From contig NMRA01000387.1 of the NCBI GenBank assembly GCA_002633005.1, positions 55,658-119,657 on the forward strand: 64,000 bases of DNA, in the 5' to 3' direction. The notes beneath the pieces are model-generated. The model was not told where the DNA came from. It saw nothing but the letters and a program-made list of their open reading frames with translations, and did not search any database. Shown one piece after another: positions 13,497-25,200 of the stretch. Made by a program: the position numbers and the translations under genes. The DNA comes from Phoronis australis (Eukaryota; Phoronida; Phoronidae). Within the stretch, counting starts at the first letter, position 1. Every line of letters begins with the position of its first letter.

Positions 13497-13673
13497 CATG
13501 GCAACTCGCCCGGCGCCAATCCCGACTTAGTCAAGAGCTCATCCGACGAAGATATCACGGGTCGGATCGTTAGTTTCACAGGCTATCAGTTCGAACCGGA
13601 ATACACTGACCAAGAAATGCTAGGGAGGCGCCGTGAGCATGCACAGGCAACGGAACGTATGAATAGTTCTTAG
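13497..13673 (+). pseudogene. fragment of a P2X7-C-terminal-like transposon ORF
   Basis: Fifty-eight open codons include SSSDEDITGRIVSFTGYQFE followed by PEYTDQEML and an Arg/Glu-rich tail. FEPEYT after an acidic leader is, from memory, the opening of repetitive proteins carrying a P2X7-type cysteine domain in invertebrates and fish. The cysteine domain itself is absent: the frame closes at TAG (13671) beside a GTAAGC donor-like site. No initiator ATG is in frame. Confidence 0.45.
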
Positions 13674-13911
13674 GTAAGCCGGAATTCGTCAGAGAAATCA
13701 CTGTCAACGAAATGCCAGCCATGCAGACCCGAAGATGTTTTACGGCCTCATACTTGCTATTAACAGCGTACCTTTCATTCTTCACTACCGCGAACCACTT
13801 CATAAGCATTTCGGGCTCTCGAGGAAGTCGAAAAAACGATATACCTGCTTTCTTCGCAGCTTCATAGTTCGGAAAAGCGGGAACGATGCACCGCAATATA
13901 GCGACATTCAC
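13670..13911 (-). pseudogene. THAP-domain fragment, frameshifted
   Basis: The start MNVAILRCIVPAFPNYEAAK leads into KKAGISFFRLPREPEMLMKW, matching the N-terminal half of a THAP zinc finger (cysteine region, F-x-L-P, invariant W). The C-terminal half (WHFVDSDFSDEFRL, the H-F-x-x-x-D-F part) is in another frame, so one frameshift separates them. The usual second zinc cysteine reads F here. It lies just inside the right terminus, as expected for the 5' end of a transposase gene, and is broken. Confidence 0.7.
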
Positions 13912-14074
13912 TCTGCAGACGAACCACTGACGTCGCTGTATCGTTTTTCACCTTCCTCAAAGGTTAACGCGACACCACTCGGCAAGGTGAGGTCGACCGT
14001 ATAAGAGGCGATTTAGATATAGACCGATAAAGACGATAAAAAGACTAAAAAAATCGGGTGGCATTCTCCTTTAA

Positions 14075-15228
14075 CATGACATCAAAAGGCGGTGTAAATA
14101 TTCATCTAGCTGTAGCTTTACACTCGAGGGTGTTCGCGTTTACGTGGCAAATGTACATACCGTACGTAAAAATATACTCGGGTGTAAGCCGCACTAAGAT
14201 AATAGGGCTAAACTCTGTAGAATGAATGGCAGTGAATGTCCCCCTTTTGCTGGAATATGTATCAGTAATATGTTCCTAAAATAAGGATATGGACACTCAT
14301 GGTCATCTTATACCCTTAGTTTTACTGGAAAGTGTAAAAAATAGTCCAAAGATTCCAAATACAGTGACAGAACAGTGTACCTACCGGGTTGGTATAGAGT
14401 TGTAGAATGCAACCACCGCGTCGTCAAGCGAATTGTTTCCATATACATCGAACCGCCTGAAGCTCGTCTCTTGTCCTGTTTTGCCATCGAATACCACAAA
14501 TGTGTATCCCCTTCTTGTTACACTGTGTATGCGTCTACCATTTTTCTAGTATATAAAATGTGCTTCGGTGAACACGATTACATTTTGTCTGTGTGTCTTG
14601 GCCAAGGTCACTCGTTACAATATTCGTAAATTTTCGTATGGCGTTATCAAGTAATAGTTTTCGAATTGCCCGATAGTCACAACTTTCGAGGGGTTCCTTT
14701 TGCCACTAGACAGGGCACAATTTTTACTTCCGTTGGTAGCCAAAAATTTTACAACCGGTCAGCCCCCCCTCGGTCGCAACGACTTTTGAGAGGCCCGTGT
14801 GACTACACGGAGTCTGACCCCTATTTTTCCTGCGGGGTCCCAAACTGTAAACGCCTCTACCCCCCACCCCACAACTTTGGAACAGCCCTATCAGGGGATG
14901 GGACCTCAAGTTGCAGCTTATTTAGATTAATAGACAAACTGACTCTGTAAATTGTAAGTTGCTGACAGAACGACAGTAAAAGTACATGGGTTATGCAACA
15001 CATTTCCTGAGTGTTCTGAGGCAAGCAATAGTTTTCTGTAAAAGAGTATTTTGAAGCAAAATTGAGTGCGTCTTTTAAGACGATAAACAATAGTTAACTC
15101 AGTTGAAGAGAAAAAAAATTACAGTGTCGGATTGTCTATTACCCATGCACATAAGAATGGCAGCGAAATTATTGCGTAGATAACGCAAGGAAACTAACGA
15201 GCATGAGTGGTGGGCTCAGGCTGTTGTT
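14075..15228. other. no gene seen
   Basis: Only short unsupported frames. The C-rich block at 14760-14900 resembles the ends of the CAGGGG-type MITEs, but I could not pair two termini. Confidence 0.35.
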
Positions 15229-15700
15229 TACATACACGAAACATGCCGAGAGGCGTAGATAAAGTGATATCCCACGAGACATTATTCCGATACGTGGAAT
15301 AATGTCTCGTGGGATATTATCTTATCTACGCCAGTCGTGGTACGCTTTGTATTTATCCCATGCGCTTCGAATTCCTAATTGTCTTTCGTTTTCATTACTT
15401 CATCCAGACTGTTCACAGGGCGGAACACATCCTATATGTATGTACTTGCGCGTTGAGGTTACAAGTTTTTTCTGGTAAAAGACACAGTTTGGAATGCAAC
15501 GATTTATTACTTGGTAAGAGACAACAAAGATGAAAACAACGGAAAGTGTGCATTGATCTTGTAACATTTCCTGAAAATAGTTTAATACAATTATATTTGA
15601 TATTGTAGTTAACGAGGAATTGCATACTGAGTGTTATATATACTGCTGCAATTGTATTACCCGGTTTTATCCTGGTTGTACACATTTCGATTTTCTGATG
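15229..15700 (+). mobile_element. terminal-hairpin repeat family, copy 1
   Basis: Begins with a long hairpin (15252-15332). Further in, it contains a block around 15625-15665 ('ctgcaattgtattac') also present at about 33495-33525 and, inverted, at about 46175-46200. Those copies also carry versions of the same hairpin. No protein-coding part was recognised. Confidence 0.55.
15252..15332. repeat. long near-perfect hairpin
   Basis: A 37-base arm beginning GGCGTAGATAAAG and ending GACATTATTCC pairs with the reverse complement after a 7-base loop, with only a few mismatches. Flanking bases extend the pairing imperfectly on both sides. Confidence 0.9.
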
Positions 15701-16120
15701 TATTACTATTTTATTTATTTGCTATTATGTCTCATTTCCTTGACATCCATTTATATGTATTGTGCGCATAGCCAAATAAAATGATTCAATCAGTCAACAA
15801 AAAACTTCCTACGCTTATGTTCTACAAGTTTGCCTAGACATACCGATAACACTTTATTCTTAAAAACCGGTTCAACGCCCTTACCTTGGATGACGCATGA
15901 AAGCATTCCAAAAAATAACAAATTAATACAATAGTGATTCCATAGCCTGTTTTGTTTTCTCAAGGAAGAGTGCAGTTTTAATAACAAGGTTTTTGTTAGA
16001 TTTTACGATACCTTCCTTGCATTCCACTCACTTTTGCATAGCTATCCAAAGTGGTAAGTAACCTTATACACTGTTGTACCAGCTATAATATATAATGAAA
16101 CGCTTTCCAAAAAGACTTAC
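15701..16120 (-). other. probable 3' region of the coiled-coil array gene
   Basis: Lies downstream (minus sense) of the 16121-16236 exon. Reading through that donor would add 18 codons before a stop. A strong donor-like site CCAAGGTAAGG lies at about 15884. AATAAA-type signals on minus occur at 15711-15720. I cannot tell which of these ends the transcript. Confidence 0.3.
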
Positions 16121-16236
16121 CTTAATTTCAGGCCTGTATTTGCAATAGCGCGTGCATCTTCCATGTGGGAGCTTGACTACGTCGTCGAAACCTATTCCTT
16201 CGGCCACAAGGTCTATGAATCTGAACTTATATTGCT
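16121..16236 (-). CDS. common exon downstream of the cassette array
   Basis: Acceptor TTTAATTCTTTGCAG and donor AAG|GTAAGTC enclose 116 nt. Read in phase 1 it gives QYKFRFIDLVAEGIGFDDVV, then KLPHGRCTRYCKYRPEIK with two cysteines. About the first 30 bases of this exon, with its acceptor region, recur in degenerate form at 22215-22240, 26095-26120 and 32833-32858. The module duplication breakpoint is therefore inside this exon, and only this copy is complete. No domain recognised. Confidence 0.6.
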
Positions 16237-19200
16237 CTGCAAAGAATTAAATAAAATACACTTGGTCAATGCAAAAGTCTAGTATCCATTTATCCAAACA
16301 CTTTCACAACTATAGAAATTAACTCAAGAAAAGTGCACATTATCTGAAAAAAGACAACTTGTACAATTTGGATTTCATTTGGTCAATATGCCGCCGGCTG
16401 GGATACTTGACAATTTTTGTATAATTCAGCAAAAAGCAATGGTACAATCTTAACAAAACAACGAGATATGTAACACGACCAAATTTCGTTGCATAAAATG
16501 TTCAAGTTGAAACCTCACTAATGCTTTCACAGATTCCGTTGTAATATTGATAGCCATTCGCTTAGATCAATTTAAAGGAATCGATAAAATCATTTTGGAG
16601 AAGGTTGCACAAAGCATAGTATCTGAAAGTTTTATATGAAACCGATCTGCCGTCTCTGAGATATGCTGTTCCGAAGTTATCAAAATTGTGACACATGCTA
16701 TGGTTTCAAGTATTGTAAATTGAAAAATAGGTTTGATTTCTAATCTTTCATTACCGGGGATGTCACAACTGCGTGGAAACCACAGACGTATGCAGATTAT
16801 GCGGGTTTTAACGGGATCTCTACATGGGACGCAGCCGTGCTACCTCGCGACGTTTTGCTTTCGAAACAAATCTATTCTGATGATTTCACCCATCAAACCA
16901 AACTATCCCCCTTTGCCGAACCAATCTCGGTCTTAGTAATAAGTGGGGGGGGGGGGTGATGCTGAGCCGTAGGAGAACATTTCGTGAGTGTTTTTGCCTG
17001 GCAATTTACTTTTTTCTTGGCGGTTAAATAAAGNNNNNNNNNNNNNNNNNNNNNNNNNNNNNNNNNNNNNNNNNNNNNNNNNNNNNNNNNNNNNNNNNNN
17101 NNNNNNNNNNNNNNNNNNNNNNNNNNNNNNNNNNNNNNNNNNNNNNNNNNNNNNNNNNNNNNNNNNNNNNNNNNNNNNNNNNNNNNNNNNNNNNNNNNNN
17201 NNNNNNNNNNNNNNNNNNNNNNNNNNNNNNNNNNNNNNNNNNNNNNNNNNNNNNNNNNNNNNNNNNNNNNNNNNNNNNNNNNNNNNNNNNNNNNNNNNNN
17301 NNNNNNNNNTTGTTGACTTGGCCCCCCCTTTCAAAAAGTCCTTGACCACCCCCCTTAAAAAATCCTGGATCCGCCCCTGCTGCGTTTGATCTTGACGGTA
17401 GTAAAACTGAATATTGTAAAAATAGTCTAAAACTGCGTGGCAAATGCACTCCACGGCATCATTCAGTCGCACCTATACCATGCAAGTCTGACATATTTAA
17501 GAGTTGAACCTGGGTCTGACCAAGTCTAAAGTTAAACATGGTTTAAGATCTTAATACAGGTCTAAAGAATATAGCCCTTGTGGGTGAAATGAAAACTGAC
17601 TTACACCAGGTCTAAACTGGAGTTAATCCAGGTTTTACTAGACCACTGGTGTAAAAGTTAAACCAACTTTATGAAATGCAGATTATCTTTAAACCTGGTC
17701 TAAGTCCAGTTTAAACCAGGCTTAACTTTAAACCACCTTTATGAAATCGGATGATAATGTTTCCAGTCTTCAATTAACGAACTGGTTGAAACCCTTTACT
17801 GACTTTCAAACAAAATGTAAATGATCTCAGCCAGTTGGTGGCTTCACTACAGTCTCATTTGATAGAAAACTCAATATCTTGAACGACCAAATCTGCTTTC
17901 AGATGAAAACCAGATAATTTTAAATGTTAATCTATGCAGATTTGGGGGTAACTATTGGCACAATACTCTGTTGTTATTATCATGCCTGAACACTAAAGGC
18001 CTGTGTGTGAAACTTTTATGAAAAAGGATTCGAGAATACTCCAGTTGCAACATATGTTTTAAAAGTTTTACATGTCCTGAAACTTTTTGGAAGCATCCTG
18101 AAAGAAGTTCTCAAAATGTAAACAATTGGAAACATTTCCGAAACATGTTTCAGAAAACTTACGTTTTTGGACCAATAAAGTAAGCAATTATCACGGTAGC
18201 CTCTAAGAGTTTCAGATATTCAGTGGGATTAAGAAAAAATAGAACATGTAGGAACAGAGTCCATGTTTGTACGCAGCAACATCTGAAGAGTACAATAACA
18301 GACTCACAAAGAAGGAAACAACTGAAAGGATTGTAGAGAATTTATTTTGTCTTTTTTCTCTTCTGATTAGTTGTTACATCCGTCATAGCACCTACATTAC
18401 ACAGCTTCACTCGGGTCTGTCACCCATTTTTCAATCACAAAGTCAAATTCCAAGCGTAATTTCTTGTATGATTTCTACAACATTTAGAAGCAAGTTGTAG
18501 GTTGTAGAAATTTAGCATAGTTTGGGAAGGGTAAAATAATAATCCACAATTTCTGACATGCTTCCGAAATGTTTTACTGTACAAATGCTTTAGATCTTCA
18601 AGTTAACCGTAACTGTCTACATGGTTCAACCACGTAGTACTGCCATTTGCTGGAATGATCAATCAAATTGCCAAACTTAACTAGCTGAATCGCCAAAATT
18701 TGTTTAAATTGTGTTGTGCGATGGTCTGCGTCCGCGAATACTATTTAGTGGCAAGCTGCGTGTATTGAGTGGTGCCACAGAACTACCCAAAAGCGTTCAT
18801 AAGATGTCTGGTTACATACGCCCAAACACCTTTGTCTTTCACGAAAATCGAAAGTATAATTTTGAAGGTTTAACCGGCCATAACTTAAAAGTGCAAATGG
18901 AATCCATAAAATGGAACTAGCACTGAATCGCACGGCCACTCTTGGCCAATGGTATTTGTTTTTGAAAGTGCAGAAATAATAAAAATGTTTCCTACTTTGA
19001 ACGAGTATTCATAATTCCAGAATCTTTCTATGATGTCACCCAACTGATTTTCTTCCATAGAGTCAACAAAAACATCTTTTTGGTCTTTCTTACTTTCAGT
19101 CTCTATCAGTCTGCTACTTTGGTTATCCAGTCGGTAATCTTGCTCATCCAGTCTGTGACCTTGACCCTTCAGTTTCAGATCTTGCTCTCTCATTCCTTCT

Positions 19201-22200
19201 TCAAGTACCTGTAAAGACATCATGAAACTGACTGGAGTCAACCGCTTGGTCTACCACAAATTCTAAAGATCAACCAGCATGTCTACCCGGAATTCTACAG
19301 CATCAAACGGACATTGATCAGATTTTATTCTAAGAACAAAATACAATTAAATTATACATTTCAAATCAAATCCAATTGAAATTATGCTATAAACTGAGAA
19401 GTTTTGAAAATTTTCTGATTGGTTACGCCTATTGCGTAGTAAAGTTGGGTGTTCAATTGGCATGTTGACTTACACCAGTGTGCTGAAATTGAAAAGAATT
19501 CCTGAAAAACGTAAGATATAACATTTTGAACGTTAGATGACGTTTGCACTAATTAACCCCATCCGGTGCATTATAAGCGTCTTTAGGAGAATTATTGCAA
19601 AGCCCATGAAAAATGTGTTTAATGCTGAGACAAACAGTTGTCTAATGGTTGACTCATCAGAATACTTGGTGAATGAAAAGGTCAAATTTTCAGAAGAAAA
19701 ATGCACCTAATGACCCCATGTTTACACTAAATGACCTGAAACTTTGGATTCCGAATTGAATTATCTGTGCCAATCAGACCTGTGAATTGGAAGTGTCTAG
19801 CTCAAAATCTTAGTTTACACCTAATGACCTGTTTAACCTGATTGGATGACCCGATAACTTAGAAAAATAATGTTTTAAATAGACTTATTGACTTGTACCT
19901 GTGTACCGAATTTGAAAAGAATAGCTTTTAAAATGAAGAAGTAGCATTTTGAAAATTAGATGACCTTTGCACCAAACGACCTCTTCGGGTGCAATATGGA
20001 ATATGATTATATAACGAATCAAAATTTATGTACTGTCAAAAGTCATATGCTGAATTTAAAGAACGTATCTGAACCCAATTTGGAGTTCTTAAGTGTCAAA
20101 GTTGGTCGGAAGAAGAATAAGAATAAGAATAAGATGAATAAAATTGAAGAAAACCCAGGAACAACAGTACTCTGCGTTTGCAAGCGCAGAGTAATTAAAA
20201 TGTAAGACCATGTTGATTGACATTATGTCACCAAATGTATCGAGGTGTGTTTTATAGTAATTAATATAAAAAAGTTAAGAAATATTGGAACACTTGCTAA
20301 AATATCCAACTAGAGAGACAAAAAAATTGGTACAGTATACTTCAAAACGACGTTGTTAAATTTGAGCAGTACTGTACATCGGCGGGTCAAAATGTGAGTG
20401 TTTGGTGAGAGTATGTGTGCGCATGTTCTTTGCCTATTGTACTTTGATTCTGGGTTTTCACTAAACGAATACAATGCTGATATAAGGTCAATTTCTAATT
20501 AAGTGTCAGGACATATTGATTTACAGCATGTCAACAATGTATTGAGGTGTGTTTTATAGTACTTAACATTTAATAAAGCAAATTAAAAATAATGGAACGC
20601 TTGCTAGAATATCCAATTAGAAAGAAATTGCTACAGTGTACTTGAAACAACGTTGTTAATGTTGAGCAGCACTGTACATTGGCGGGTCAAAATGACCAGC
20701 TTTAGTGTATTAAGATAAAATAAGATTGAATCCGATTATTAAAGATGTTGTGTCACATTAATATCGTGAATATTTAAATTTGAAGCAAATGAAACTAATA
20801 ACTTCCCGTAGAACTGTGTGAACAAATAAAATCAGGAAAAGAAACAAATGAGCAAATAAATTGTGGTTTTAAAGAAAACATAACAACTTATACACTTAAA
20901 AACAGGTACGAGCATATAAAAATCTTTAAGTAATTCCAAATGTTACACAATCGTTATTTGATAGTGAAATAACGCAAATAATAAAGATTATGAATTGTTT
21001 CATTAGGGTAACAATGAAATATTACCGTACTCATTTACATGAAAATAATCTCGAAAAAAAGACTTTCGGGAGATTGTAATAGTAATTGGTTCTCGGATCG
21101 TTTCCAATACATTAGAGAACACAGGGTTCTTTCTCAATTAGCACTTCATTTGTATACTCGCATTTTAATGAGACTATGTATCTTCAAGCCATATGTAACT
21201 ATTACACCTCCATTCCGACCACAGTACTGTTCTAGAAAACAATCAGTGGATTTTTTATGACCGTTGCATGAATTTTTACGCGTAAGACTTGGAGTGGACA
21301 TTTTTAGTCATAATTTTATAACCTAGAAATGTTTGTAAATTTCCATTTCTCTAGAGAAGATGGCTCTCAAAAATGATAGTGTCAACATATCTTGAAAAAA
21401 TGTCTTCATTTTTGACAGTCAAGTTCCTGGCAGGGAAGGCCTTAAATGAAAATGCTTGAGGAAAAAACAGAAAAAAATTACACAATTTCAGAGTAGAAAC
21501 CCAGCCATACAATTACAGCCATGCACGTAAAATGATTCTGGGATCGTTAAGGATTTTCCAGATTTGTAGTGTTATTGGTCTACCACTAATTCTTAAGAAT
21601 TTATATGATAGTAATCATACCCGCCATATCACCAGGAGAATCCATGAGATATACTACCCCCGGAAGACCTTCCTAAAAACACCGCCAGCATGCCGTTTAA
21701 GAGAATATACGGAGGTTTTTCTTTCGAAAAGTCAATATTTCCCTCCACCCTTGCGACATCCTTAGATCTGTTAGTGTATTAACATCACGTGACGGTGGAG
21801 TCCCCCACTGAGAACACAGATGGGGCATGGAATGACTTACCAAAATCTTTCTTTGCAATGTGGCAATTTCTGAAAGTAAAAGAACATACAGGTCCTAAGA
21901 AATCATAAAAACAGTAATTCTTCTTATTGAAATTCTTTTGCTTGTTTCCCAAGAAGTAACCATAGTCACGGCTGAGATATAGGGGTTACGTTGTGCTGCT
22001 TATTGAAAGTTTCCATTGGTGAATCTACGATGTCTTGGACAAATCAGTTTGCACCAACAGCAAAAAACGAGGACTCCATAACGACAAAGTTTTCAGAATT
22101 ATTGCCATTGCTTGTTGATCGTTTGCAAATTACACTCAGGTTGTGACCCCAACTTTCGGAACATTCTAATGTCGTCAGTGTTCTTCGTCACAACATAACG

Positions 22201-25200
22201 TTAAAAAGGTTTACATGTATGAATCTGAACTTCTATTGCCCTGCCAAGAAAATAGACTTGGCCAATTTAAAATTATGTGCAGTATACAACTATAGAAAAT
22301 AACTCAAGGAAAGTGAATATTATCAGAAACCAAAATATTAGTAGAATTTGGTTTGAATTTTCGCTTTTTCAATGTGAAATTGATTGGGTTACTTGACGAT
22401 TTTATTTTTGTAAAATTCACCAAAAAGGATGGTGCAATCGTAACAAAAGAACGAGAAGTAACTCGACCAAATTTCGTTGGATAAAAATGTTCAAGATGAA
22501 ATTTCAATAATGCTGTCACAGATTTCGTAGTAAATTTAAAAGCTATAGTTTTGGCGGAAAATGAATTTCTAATCTATCATAACAGGGGATGTCACCACTG
22601 CGTCAAAACCACAGACGTATGCAGACTATACACGTTTCTTACAGAATCTCCGCCCGTGGCGCGAGAGTGTCTGCATTTGGCGATTCGACACAGCCGTTTT
22701 CACACAGCTGGGAAAATCCATCGCGTTACCTAGCAACGTTCTGCTTTCGAAAGAAATCCATTTTGTTGATTTTGCCCATCAATCCAAACTACCGGCACTT
22801 TGCTGAATCAATATCGGTTTTAGTAATCAATGGACCTGAGCTGTACGAAAAAATTCGTGACAATTTACTTTTTTCGTATGGGCTAAATAAAGTATTTAAT
22901 TCTCATTCATTATTTTAAAACACCGCATTTAGAATTACAAAACAAATGTGTTTTATGCGCAAACATGTATTTTACTGTTTTTGTGATTTCTAACAAAGGC
23001 TGTCATTAAAATCTAACTGAGATCGATGAGACAGAAATATTTATTTGTAGAGCTGTGACCCTAAAATTCCCAATACAATTTAAAATATATATTATTCTTT
23101 TTGTTTTACTTGTCCCCAATAATGAGCCACAACCTGTGACATGCTTACGAAATGTATTGCTGTACAAATGTTATAAGAGCCCAGAGCATGTAAAATTAAA
23201 AAGAGCTCCACCAGCTCAAGATTGTGGTCAAACAAGCAGAATTGTCGAAAAAATATTCCGAACAGATTATGCAAGTTGCTCCATTTCATGGGGCAAAGAA
23301 AGTAAAGGTGTCAGTATCTTCAGCCCAAGGTAACCTTAACTGCCTACATAGTTCAACCACGTAGTACTGCAATTTACTGGAACGATCAAATAAACTGCCA
23401 AAATTAACTCTCTGAACCGCTAAAATTTGGTCAAATTGTGTTGTGGGAGGCTTCTTTTGAAGGTCTGTGTCAGTGAATACTTTTACTAACAAGTTGCATG
23501 TCCGAGGGTGGTGTCATAGGACTACATAAATGCGTTTGTAAGATGTCTAGTTACATACGTTCAAAAACCTTTGTAAGCCTAAAATATAATTTTGAAGCTA
23601 TAATCTTTGGACTGCACATGTATATATCTTAAAAGTGAAATTGGGATGCATAAAATAGAACTAGCGTTGAATCGCGAGGTCGTTCTTGACCAATGGTATT
23701 TATTTTTGAAAGTATAGAAATAGTTAATGTTTCGTACTTTTAACGAGTATTCGTTATTCGTTATCACCCAGTTGACTTTCTTTCACAGAATCAACGAAAA
23801 CCTTTCTTTTGGCCTTACTTACTTTCAGTCTCCATCAGTCTGCTAATTTGGTTATCCAGTCGTTGATCTTGCTCATCCAGTCTGTGACCTTGACCCTTCA
23901 GTTTCAGATCTTGCTCTCTCATTCCTTCTTCAAGTACCTGTAAAGACATCTTGAAACTTATTGGAGTCAACCGGTAGGTCTACCCGGCAAATCTACAACA
24001 CAAAACAGACATTCATAAACTTTGATTCTAACAACAAAATAAATTAAAATATACATTGCAAATCTAATATCAATTTGAAATAGTGTTATAAACTGAAAAG
24101 TTTCAACATTGAAAATTAAAGAAATTGGGTTTATTCCAGAATTTCCAAATATATGGGCAATGCGAACTTATTTGATCAAAAATAAGTATATTCAAAATGG
24201 AAAAATATCTTTATTTCAGAAATTGTAAACCTTAAAATTTAATAAAGGTGGATCTTTTGTCTTCTTGAGTACCCATGAGTTCAAAATCACAATTTTATAG
24301 AAGAAACGCAGTCATACGATTACAGCCAAGCCTGCTATATCACCAGGAGAACCCGTAAGATACCATACCCCAAGCACATGACTAAAACACCGCTGGCATG
24401 CTTAAGAGATTACGCGGAGATTTTCCTTCAAAAAGTTAATATTTCCCCCCGTCCTTGCGACATCCTTAGATCCGTCAGTGTATTATCACCACGTGACGGT
24501 GGAGTCCTCTATTGAGAATGTAGATGGGGTATGGAATGACTTACCAAAATCTTTCTTTGCAATGTGGCATTTTCTGAAAGTAAAAGAACAAACAAGGGAA
24601 GGTACAGTCGTTAAGAAATCAGGAAGGCAGTTACCATTCTGATTGAAAATCTCTTGCTTGTTCCCCATGAAGTAACCTTAGTCACCTGTCTTGCATTTCC
24701 GGGTGAGATATATGGTTTTAGTTTCGGTGTGGCGGAACCACGATGTTATGGACGAGACAGCTCGCACCACCAGCACAAAAGAACGAGGACTCCAAGACGA
24801 CATTGCTTTTCCTAATTGCTTGTTGATCCTTTGCAAATTGCACTCCTTCTGTGACCCCAGCCTTAGCAACATTCTAATAGGCCTTTTGCGAGTTAATAAC
24901 AATAACGCGAGATTATGTGAGACTTAACTGTGACATCACGGGAAGTGGGGCAAAAGCTTGTCGTTTGGTCATTTGCCCAATACGGTAGCAGAGTGTATTC
25001 TGTTATTGTCTTCGAGTTTTTAGCCGTTTAGTTCGAAAAATGTCCAAAAGCATTGCTGTTATGGCAAATGAACTTCAGATTCGCACTACAATACGTTCTA
25101 TCGCGTTCTGTACTAATTTCGTCCCGTGTATTTTAAACGGGCGGTAGGCGAAATCCGCTCACTGGTAAAGTTTTCACCTCGTCGAAAATACATTCTACAC

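Larger units (their letters stand above)
12409..14074. mobile_element. Kolobok-like DNA element with TTAA ends
   Basis: TTAA plus AGGAGAATGCCACCC at 12409-12427 is matched by GGGTGGCATTCTCCT plus TTAA at 14056-14074. This is a perfect 15-base inverted repeat inside TTAA target duplications. TTAA targets together with a THAP domain are the hallmark of the Kolobok superfamily. The 1.67 kb body has two coding fragments pointing toward each other (THAP on minus, a P2X7-like leader on plus) but no intact transposase, so it is non-autonomous. A related left end lies at 1387. Confidence 0.8.
16237..22210 (-). repeat. tandem module, copy 1
   Basis: Shares with the other three copies, in the same order: a block with a plus-sense 'ctaaataaag' motif, a 'ctgacatgcttccgaaatg' block, the coil exon, the 'ctattgtactttgattctgggttttcac' block, the mini-exon, and a conserved block at the module's 5' end around 22040-22190. 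It contains the 276-base N gap and internal duplications near 19.5-20.7 kb. Confidence 0.85.

Noticed and set aside
15840-15990. Possible last exon of the array gene ending at CCAAGGTAAGG
   Set aside because: In phase with the common exon it reaches a stop after seven codons, and the acceptor has a poor pyrimidine tract. Kept only as an open possibility.
16045-16082. A 17-codon open stretch (LVQQCIRLLTTLDSYAK) after a TATAG acceptor
   Set aside because: It would require an intron of only 38 bases after the 16121 donor, too short for an animal intron.
16933-17472. Long open frames across N runs (also 28448-29353)
   Set aside because: They are open only because the unresolved bases contain no stops.
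22551-22918. Overlapping plus frames in the repeated 'ctaaataaag' block
   Set aside because: Corresponding frames in the three other copies are broken by shifts and stops at different places, so the open stretch in this copy is most likely fortuitous.
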